A stretch of DNA of 64,000 bases from an uncultured Methanobrevibacter sp. (GTDB lineage Archaea > Methanobacteriota > Methanobacteria > Methanobacteriales > Methanobacteriaceae): the NCBI GenBank assembly GCA_900314635.1, contig OMVY01000006.1, positions 1 through 64,000 on the forward strand, read 5' to 3'. Shown here piece after piece: positions 57,605 to 64,000 of the stretch (the stretch's first letter is position 1; the number at the start of each line of letters is the position of its first letter). Under the pieces are notes generated by a model, which saw only the letters and a program-made list of their open reading frames with translations, did no database searches and was not told the DNA's origin. A program made the position numbers and the translations under genes.

Positions 57605-60478
57605 GTGACTAATAATGAAATAGAAACAAAATGGCAAAAGAAATGGCGTGAAGCAAAGCTGTTTGAGTCAAATCCTAATGAAAAGGAAAAACTATTCATA
57701 ACAGTGGCTTTTCCATACCCTAGTGGAGCAATGCACGTAGGACACGGCCGTACCTATACCGTTCCAGACGTATATGCAAGATTTAAAAGAATGGAAGGCT
57801 ACAATGTATTATTCCCAATGGCATGGCACGTAACCGGCGCACCTGTTATTGGAATCGCAGATAGAATAAAACGAAAAGACCCATGGACCCTTGACTTGTA
57901 CCACAGAGTCCATAAAGTTCCAAAAGAAACCCTTCCAAGCCTTGAAGACCCAATCAACATTGTAAAATACTTCAGTAACGAATACCATGAAGTAATGGAT
58001 GAAATGGGATACTCAATAGACTGGAGAAGGGAATTTAGAACAATCGATCCCACTTATCAGAAATTTATAGAATGGCAGGAGAAGAAATTATACTCCCTCG
58101 GACTCATCGAACAGGGTGAACACCCTGTCAAATACTGCCCTCACGATGAAAACCCTGTTGGAGACCACGACCTTCTTGAAGGAGAGGGAGTGGGAGTAAA
58201 CGAAATAACCGTCATCAAGTTCCAATTGGATGACGGAAGATATCTGGTTCCTGCAACATTCAGACCGGAAACCATTTTCGGTGCCACCAATGTATGGCTG
58301 AACCCTGAAGTCCACTATATAGAAGTGGAAGTCAAGGACGGAATCTCCAAAGGAGACAAATGGATCATGAGCAATGATGCATTCACTAATATCTCCAACC
58401 AGCATGAGCTTGAAATAATTGGAGATGTGGATGCAAAAGCGATTATCGGACAGAATGTTAAGAATCCTCTAACTGGAGCACCTCTGCCTGTTTTCCCAGC
58501 CAGTTTTGTTGATGCTGAATATGGTACTGGAGTAGTATTCTCAGAGCCTGCCGATGCTCCTGCCGATTACATGGCCCTTCAAGACTTGAAAAAGAATGCT
58601 GAATTACTTGAAGAATACGGCATAGCAGACATCGCAGCTAAAACAGAGCCTATACCAACAATCACAGTTAAAGGCTACAGCGAGATTCCTACAAAGGACG
58701 TTTGCGAAAGACTCGAAATCAGCAATCAAAACGATCCTAAAGTTCAAGATGCAACAGACGAACTCTACAAGATAGAGCACAGCAAAGGTTATGTCCATGA
58801 AAGAATCGAAAAATACGGTGGAGAAAGAGTAGCCTACATCAAGGATGTTATTAAGGATGATATGATTGCAGATGGACTTGCAGATATAATATACGACTTT
58901 GCAGAACGTCCTGTCATCTGCAGATGCGGTACCAAATGTGTTGTTAAAATCATGGACGACCAGTGGTTCCTCAAATACGGAGATGAGGAATGGACTGAAA
59001 AGACCCAGAAGCTCCTTGCACAGGAAACAATCATTCCAGAAGAGATCAGACCTAACTTCGAATATTATCTCGACTGGCTTGACAACTGGGCATGTTCCAG
59101 AAGAGTGGGACTTGGAACTCGAGTACCTTGGGACCCTAAATGGCTCTTTGAACCACTAACCGACTCTACAATGTACATGTCATACTATGCAATAGCCAAG
59201 TACCTGAGAGACATGGACCCTGCAGACTTGAATGAAGCATTCTTTGAAAAGGTCTTCCTCAACAAGGACAGCGATGAGATCACTGTTCCGGCAGAAAAAG
59301 TCAAAGAGATACAGGATGAATTCAATTACTGGTATCCTCTCGACTGGAGGCTCTCTGCAAAAGACCTTGTTGGAAACCACTTGAGTTTCCTGATGTTTAC
59401 TCATGCAGCTGTTTACGGCGAGGAGAACTGGCCTAAAGGAACTGTGGTCTTTGGAATGGGACTTCTGGAAGGAAACAAGATGTCATCATCCAAGGGAAAT
59501 GTCATTCTTTTAAGAGATGCAATCAAGGAATATACTGCGGATGTAGTAAGACTCTTCCTCATGGCATCAGCTGAGCCATGGCAGGATTTCGATTGGAGAG
59601 AAAAGGAAGTAAGAGGAACTCAGAGACGCCTTGAATGGTTTAGAAACTTTGCTTCAAGAGTCGAGGAAATCAAAGGCTCCAAACTGGACCTCTCAAAGAT
59701 AGAGGATGTGGAACTGGAACGCAGCATAGACAAATGGATGATCAGCCAGCTGAACCTGCACATAAAAGAAGCCACCGAAGCTCTGGAAGTCTTCCAGACA
59801 AGACAGGCCCTGCAGCATGCATTATTCCTGCTTAAAAAGGATGTGGACCATTACACATACCGCATAAGACCTTTAATCGACAAGCAGGACCCTGCAGTCA
59901 TTTATGTATTATCCACTGTCCTTGACAACTGGATTCGTCTCCTTGCACCGTTTACTCCTCACACCTGCGAAGAGCTTTGGAGCACTTATGGAGGCGAGGG
60001 ATTCGCATCTGAAGCAGCATGGCCAGAGTATGATGAAAGCCTCATCGACGGCGAGATTGAAGCTTCCGAAGACCTTGTGCAGAATATTGTTAAGGATATC
60101 AAGGAAATCAAGAATATTGTTGACAAAGAGAGCGAGAAAGTGCATATATACCTTGCTCCTGAATGGAAATGGGACTTGTACAGAATAGCTGATGAGGTTG
60201 GAAAACCTGACGTGGGCCAAATCATAGGTCGCTCCATCAAAGAGAATATCCTTGACGATAAAAAGGAGATAGCCAACGCAGCTAAAAAGGTAGCAAGGGA
60301 AATCACAAAAACCAAGTATATTGGAAAAATCGACGAGGCAACCATTCTTGAAGATGCAAAGGACTTCATTGAAGAGGAAATCGCATCCGAGCTTGTTATC
60401 CACACAGATGACAGCTACGACCCTCAAAACAAGGCAAGAAATGCAATGCCTTACAAACCTGCAATATTCATGGAATAA
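57605..60478 (+). CDS. leuS: leucyl-tRNA synthetase
   Basis: A 957-residue archaeal/eukaryotic-type class Ia synthetase. The HIGH motif is HVGHGRTYT near residue 41, the CP1 editing domain lies at about 220-400, the KMSKS motif is KMSSSKGN near 624-631 and an anticodon-binding domain follows, with the C-terminal extension to the end. Start is GTG with GGTGATTTA as ribosome binding site. Length is typical. A perfect hairpin and U-run follow the stop. Confidence 0.97.
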   Translation: MTNNEIETKWQKKWREAKLFESNPNEKEKLFITVAFPYPSGAMHVGHGRTYTVPDVYARFKRMEGYNVLFPMAWHVTGAPVIGIADRIKRKDPWTLDLYHRVHKVPKETLPSLEDPINIVKYFSNEYHEVMDEMGYSIDWRREFRTIDPTYQKFIEWQEKKLYSLGLIEQGEHPVKYCPHDENPVGDHDLLEGEGVGVNEITVIKFQLDDGRYLVPATFRPETIFGATNVWLNPEVHYIEVEVKDGISKGDKWIMSNDAFTNISNQHELEIIGDVDAKAIIGQNVKNPLTGAPLPVFPASFVDAEYGTGVVFSEPADAPADYMALQDLKKNAELLEEYGIADIAAKTEPIPTITVKGYSEIPTKDVCERLEISNQNDPKVQDATDELYKIEHSKGYVHERIEKYGGERVAYIKDVIKDDMIADGLADIIYDFAERPVICRCGTKCVVKIMDDQWFLKYGDEEWTEKTQKLLAQETIIPEEIRPNFEYYLDWLDNWACSRRVGLGTRVPWDPKWLFEPLTDSTMYMSYYAIAKYLRDMDPADLNEAFFEKVFLNKDSDEITVPAEKVKEIQDEFNYWYPLDWRLSAKDLVGNHLSFLMFTHAAVYGEENWPKGTVVFGMGLLEGNKMSSSKGNVILLRDAIKEYTADVVRLFLMASAEPWQDFDWREKEVRGTQRRLEWFRNFASRVEEIKGSKLDLSKIEDVELERSIDKWMISQLNLHIKEATEALEVFQTRQALQHALFLLKKDVDHYTYRIRPLIDKQDPAVIYVLSTVLDNWIRLLAPFTPHTCEELWSTYGGEGFASEAAWPEYDESLIDGEIEASEDLVQNIVKDIKEIKNIVDKESEKVHIYLAPEWKWDLYRIADEVGKPDVGQIIGRSIKENILDDKKEIANAAKKVAREITKTKYIGKIDEATILEDAKDFIEEEIASELVIHTDDSYDPQNKARNAMPYKPAIFME

Positions 60479-60487
60479 ATTTATTCA

Positions 60488-60525
60488 AGCTATTAACTTT
60501 TGTTAATAGCTCTCATTTTTATTTT
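60488..60525 (+). terminator. hairpin plus U-run after leuS
   Basis: AGCTATTAAC-TTTT-GTTAATAGCT, a 10-base perfect stem with a four-base loop, followed by CTCATTTTTATTTTTT. Confidence 0.7.
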
Positions 60526-60660
60526 TTAAAAAGAATGTATGATGCTTTTATTTAAATAAGCAGATATTTATTTATTAAATCATTTATCAACAATAAGATT
60601 AGTTTTTTAACATAAAAGAGGACTTTTAGTTTCATTTGCCTTTGCATAACCCTCCTGAAA

Positions 60661-61011
60661 TTAATAATCCAAAACAATAAAAATATTTCTTAGAAAAAAA
60701 CATAAATCATGTTTTTTTGCAAAATCTTTCATATGTGCTCTAATTTTAGAATGGTGCATCAAAAGCTCATCATAACTCTCGTTTTTAGGAACCTTAATCA
60801 GAAATACATTTTCGGCTGTTCCAGATTCATAATCTATAAAAAATGAAACATCACCTAACTCGAACTCTCTAGAAAGTCTTTTAAACTCTTTTAAAAATAT
60901 GTTTTTAGCTTTTTCAAAAGAAACTTTTGAATTTTTGCCGACATAATCGGCACTGTTTAACAAAGGATTATCCAGACTTGTAAAAACTTCAACATGTCCT
61001 GTTTTTTGCAA
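60661..61011 (-). CDS. 116-residue protein of unknown function, coupled to the HEPN-like gene
   Basis: A small alpha/beta protein with no signal peptide, membrane helix or motif I recognise. VSFFIDYESG near residue 55 and NVFLIKVPKNESYDELLMHHSKIRAHMKDFAKKH (about 68-101, given as extent) are the most structured parts; HHSKIRAHM is notable. Start is TTG at 61011 with GAGGTG overlapping the stop of the upstream HEPN-like gene, so translation is probably coupled. It lacks the GSxxxG-type nucleotidyltransferase motif of MNT partners of HEPN toxins. Confidence 0.6.
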   Translation of the reverse strand: MQKTGHVEVFTSLDNPLLNSADYVGKNSKVSFEKAKNIFLKEFKRLSREFELGDVSFFIDYESGTAENVFLIKVPKNESYDELLMHHSKIRAHMKDFAKKHDLCFFLRNIFIVLDY

Positions 61012-61020
61012 ATTAACACC

Positions 61021-61437
61021 TCAGTTAAATTTTAAATTGTCAAAAATTGAATCTAACAATTTAATTGATATTGAAACTTCTTGATCAGTTAAATCCATAA
61101 AAGGATTATAATCAGCTTTAATTCTAAGTTTACCTAACTTATATAAATAATCTCCTGCTTTGTAACAATGTCTAATCAATTCAAATTTAATTTGTTCATG
61201 TTCTGAAATGACTTTTTCACCATTATCAAAATCAAGTGGATGTTTAACTTTAAAATTAAATTTATCTCTTAGCCATTCTTCTGCCAATAAATATGAACTA
61301 TAATAAGCCCTATTTATTATTGTACTATCAATGCACCGATTATCTGCATTTTTAGGGACTAATTTATCTTTATTTAAAAACAATTTTTTAGTTAAACGAT
61401 ACAAATCATATTGGGGGCTTTTTTTAATATTATACAT
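61021..61437 (-). CDS. HEPN-like domain protein
   Basis: A 138-residue, mostly helical protein. INRAYYSSYLLAEEWLRDKF near residue 42 and LGKLRIKADYNPF near 102 match the pattern of HEPN proteins (RAYYxxxxAA and LRxxADY). The RNase motif R-x4-6-H of active HEPN toxins is not obvious; SEHEQIK near 78 supplies the only well-placed histidine. It is the first gene of a two-gene unit with a 116-residue protein. A toxin-antitoxin or other RNA-directed role is an inference. GGTGATAAC precedes the ATG. Confidence 0.6.
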   Translation of the reverse strand: MYNIKKSPQYDLYRLTKKLFLNKDKLVPKNADNRCIDSTIINRAYYSSYLLAEEWLRDKFNFKVKHPLDFDNGEKVISEHEQIKFELIRHCYKAGDYLYKLGKLRIKADYNPFMDLTDQEVSISIKLLDSIFDNLKFN

Positions 61438-61707
61438 GTTATCACCATGTTTTTTAACCCTATAAAATAATCAAAGTGAAAAATTTCTTCTTGATAAAAT
61501 GTTGTATTTTTTAATATTTAAACTTTGTTAAAAATGCTTTATTTTAACTATAAAAAACTAAAATAGTTTATATTGACTAATAAAATTATAATTGACTTGT
61601 AAAATTGATATAAACTTGTAAAATTCACATATAGTTATAAATAGTAAACCAAAATTAGTAAAAAAAATAGTGAAATAGAAAAAAAATAAAAAAAAGTAAA
61701 AAAGTCC

Positions 61708-63057
61708 TTAATTGATTTCATCAAGAACTTCACCAACAGCCCATTTGCAAATATCCAAAGCTTCTTCAAGCTCTTCCTTGGATATTACCAGAGGAGGATT
61801 GAAATACATAACATCACCTAAAGGCCTGAGCATCAGCCCCCTCTCAAGAGCCTTTCTATAAATCCTGTATCCAAGACGCAAACTACAATCAAAGGCCTTT
61901 TTAGTCTCCTTGTCCTCTACAAGCTCGATTGCATTGATCAGTCCTACAGAGCGGACCTCCCCTACATTTGGATTGTCATCAAACAATTCATGGAATTTTT
62001 GATTCAACCACGGAGCCATTTCATTAGCCTTTTCAATGATATGGTCCCTTTCAATAATCTTCAAAGTAGCATTGGCAACGCTTGCAGCCAAAGGATTTCC
62101 TGCATATGTATGGCTATGCATGAATGCCCTATGTGATTCATAATCCCCTAAAAATCCATTATAGATTTCTTCAGTTGTGGCAACTGCAGCCATTGACATG
62201 TATCCGTTTGTAAGACCCTTGGAAATACACATGATGTCTGGTGAGATTCCAGCATGATCTACTGCAAAGAACTTGCCTGTTCGACCATATCCCATTGCTA
62301 TCTCATCATCAATCAAAAGCACGTCATGCTTGTCGCAGAGGGCTCTGAGCTTTTTAAGATAAAGTGGAGGATAGATCTTCATTCCAGCGCTTCCCTGCAC
62401 CAATGGCTCGATTATCATTGCACAGCATTCATCGCCATATTCCTCAAAGCATTCCTCCGCCTTTTCAAAGCATTCACAAGAACATGAATCTCTATCAGCC
62501 CCATAAGGACAGCGATAGCAGTCAGGCGCCTCTACTTTTACAGTATCAAGCATAATTGGTTCGAATACCTTGGAGTAGTCATCCAAAGCCCCTACAGACA
62601 ATGAGCCTAGGGTCTCGCCATGATATGCATCAGTGAAGCACATGAATCTCTTCTTCTCTGTCTTACCATTCTGCTGGCAGTATTGAAATGCCATCTTAAG
62701 AGCGGATTCAACAGAAGATGATCCATTATCAACGAATGAGAATTTTGTCAAATTTTCAGGAGTCACCCTGTTTAAGGATTCAGCCAGCTCGATTATACCC
62801 TTGTGGGAGTAGTTTGCAAATATCACATGGTCAAGCTTGTCCACCTGCTCCTTCAAGGCAGAGCTTACCTCATCATTGCAGTGGCCGAGAATATTGCACC
62901 ACCAGGAGCTGATGATGTCTATATATTCATTTCCATCCACATCATAAAGCTTCACCCCCTTAGCATGATCGATGATTATGGGAGGGAAATCTTCATAATC
63001 CTTCATTTGAGAAGCTGGATGCCAAATATGTGCCAAATCTCTTTCTACATAATCCAT
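61708..63057 (-). CDS. bioA: adenosylmethionine-8-amino-7-oxononanoate aminotransferase BioA
   Basis: A 449-residue PLP aminotransferase that converts 8-amino-7-oxononanoate to 7,8-diaminononanoate. Diagnostic parts: IWHPASQMKDYEDFPP at the start, ISSWWCNILGHC near 49, DNGSSSVESALKMAFQY near 110, DDEIAMGYGRTGKFFA near 251 and the PLP lysine in CISKGLTNGY near 279. A Cys-rich insertion (CYRCPYGADRDSCSCEC, about 181-197) is unusual and looks metal-binding. AAGGTAA precedes the ATG. bioD lies upstream on the same strand. Confidence 0.94.
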   Translation of the reverse strand: MDYVERDLAHIWHPASQMKDYEDFPPIIIDHAKGVKLYDVDGNEYIDIISSWWCNILGHCNDEVSSALKEQVDKLDHVIFANYSHKGIIELAESLNRVTPENLTKFSFVDNGSSSVESALKMAFQYCQQNGKTEKKRFMCFTDAYHGETLGSLSVGALDDYSKVFEPIMLDTVKVEAPDCYRCPYGADRDSCSCECFEKAEECFEEYGDECCAMIIEPLVQGSAGMKIYPPLYLKKLRALCDKHDVLLIDDEIAMGYGRTGKFFAVDHAGISPDIMCISKGLTNGYMSMAAVATTEEIYNGFLGDYESHRAFMHSHTYAGNPLAASVANATLKIIERDHIIEKANEMAPWLNQKFHELFDDNPNVGEVRSVGLINAIELVEDKETKKAFDCSLRLGYRIYRKALERGLMLRPLGDVMYFNPPLVISKEELEEALDICKWAVGEVLDEIN

Positions 63058-63268
63058 AATATTACCTTTTTGTTAAATTGAAATTTTTTAAAATCCTATT
63101 TCTTATAAAAACTTAAAATGAAATTTTTTATTTTAAAATCAATGAAAATCATTGAAATTTTTTCCATGATATTTTCTTAAATTAAATTAATTAAAACTTT
63201 GATTAAAATACACTTTCTTAAAAAAACTTATCATATAAATAAGAATATAATCAATATAATTAAAAGTT

Positions 63269-63967
63269 CTATTTAAAATAGCTAATTAAAACTTTATCAT
63301 CTACTAATGGAGACAGATTTTCATCATTTTTGTAAACTTTAGCTATCACAGGAATTCCTGTAATATGTTCAACCATGAGGACATTATCCTTTTCCATGAT
63401 TTCATCCTTGTAATTGTTCATTATAATACCACATACAGTGATATTTCTGTTTTTCAAGTATTCATAAGTAGTTACAATGGAATTGATTGTTCCAAGTCCG
63501 GCGTCTGCTATCAGGACGACATTCAAATCCAATTCATTTATTATGTCCTCAAGCATTATATTGTTCTTGCTGTCCTTTCCTTCGTATCTTATAGGACAGA
63601 CTATTCCTCCACTTCCTTCCATTAGCACATAATCATATTTGGATGCCACCTTGTTGTAGGCGTCCCTTACCACATCCATTTCCACAGGATGTCCCTCAAT
63701 TCTTGATGCAAGATGTGGAGAAACAGCTGTTTCGTAGACGTATGGAACGACAAAATCAGTATCCTCATCCAGATTAGCCATTGAAAGTACTTCCACAGCA
63801 TCTCCTGGAATCAGATCCCCATCCGGATTTTTAACTGCGCCGCTTAATGCTGCTTTGAAATAGCATGCATTATAACCGCTGTCTCTTAAATACTTAAGCA
63901 GCAAACCTGTAACATAGGTTTTTCCAACATCAGTGCCTGTTCCTATAACAAACAGTCCTTTAGACAT
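63269..63967 (-). CDS. bioD: dethiobiotin synthetase BioD
   Basis: A 232-residue ATP-dependent carboxylase that closes the ureido ring of dethiobiotin. The P-loop is GTGTDVGKTYVTG at residues 9-21, then YFKAALSGA near 36, EGSGGIVCPI near 116 and IADAGLGTINS near 153. GAGGTG precedes the ATG. It is 211 bases upstream of bioA and may share its transcript. The last enzyme, BioB, is not in the window. Confidence 0.94.
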   Translation of the reverse strand: MSKGLFVIGTGTDVGKTYVTGLLLKYLRDSGYNACYFKAALSGAVKNPDGDLIPGDAVEVLSMANLDEDTDFVVPYVYETAVSPHLASRIEGHPVEMDVVRDAYNKVASKYDYVLMEGSGGIVCPIRYEGKDSKNNIMLEDIINELDLNVVLIADAGLGTINSIVTTYEYLKNRNITVCGIIMNNYKDEIMEKDNVLMVEHITGIPVIAKVYKNDENLSPLVDDKVLISYFK

Positions 63968-64000
63968 AAAACACCTCTCTTATTTACCATACAATATTTG

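Noticed and set aside
63061-63073. TACCTTTTTGTTA before bioA, fitting T-N2-C-N5-G-N2-A
   Set aside because: One half-site differs and it coincides with the bioA ribosome binding site; likely chance.

Overview
This window comes from an A+T-rich methanogenic archaeon of the Methanobacteriales, most likely a host-associated Methanobrevibacter. Evidence: methanogenesis genes (Ftr, F420-reducing hydrogenase FrhADGB), an archaeal RNase P RNA, archaeal-type tRNAs (most lack an encoded CCA; intron in tRNA-Trp), archaeal housekeeping proteins (Hjc, EndoQ, Get3/ArsA, type II methionine aminopeptidase), and three very large adhesin-like beta-helix proteins of the kind common in gut and rumen Methanobrevibacter. 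Ribosome binding sites are mostly GGTGAT or GGAGG, and a few genes look leaderless.

Layout. 0-5.6 kb: 5' part of ftr, a UPF0104 flippase-like membrane protein with an acidic repeat tail, the TrkH/TrkA potassium system and an MBL-fold hydrolase. 5.8-7.4 kb: seven tRNA genes on the minus strand around hjc, one with a C/D-guide-like intron. 7.6-16.8 kb: radical SAM protein, gatB, a CBS-ParB protein, hisE, a GNAT, divergent larB and hypF (both nickel-enzyme maturation), and a Phr-like regulator. 16.9-23 kb: stress region grpE-dnaK-dnaJ. Three evenly spaced TAAC-N5-GTTA palindromes surround the grpE TATA box, a fourth lies upstream of the Phr-like regulator, and the roughly 440-base grpE leader can fold into a closed multibranched RNA. 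23-28 kb: a 49-residue protein facing a GNAT, then bioW, an AAA/DUF4143 ATPase and bioF. 28.1-28.4 kb: rnpB. 29-41.3 kb: a DUF2149/ExbB pair beside three adhesin-like proteins. 41.6-45.4 kb: initiator tRNA, two small coiled-coil membrane proteins, map and an ATPase. 46-49.7 kb: the frhADGB operon. 50-64 kb: a secreted Gly/Ser protein, two tRNA-Arg genes, EndoQ, DUF2115-like and SseB-like proteins, Get3/ArsA, a B12-binding radical SAM protein, leuS, a HEPN-like gene coupled to an unknown gene, bioA and bioD.

How the genes connect. Ftr and Frh belong to the hydrogenotrophic methanogenesis core; HypF and FrhD mature the NiFe hydrogenase. BioW, BioF, BioA and BioD cover the pimelate-to-dethiobiotin steps but lie in two blocks and no bioB is seen. 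The Phr-like regulator and its shared palindromes suggest it controls the bacterial-type DnaK chaperone operon. Short tandem repeats with unrelated units of 23 to 66 bases sit in many intergenic regions. The observations I would check first are the grpE leader and operators, the two start sites of frhG, a 3' element found downstream of two unrelated genes, the HEPN-like two-gene unit, and a 98-base inverted repeat between rnpB and the DUF2149 gene.
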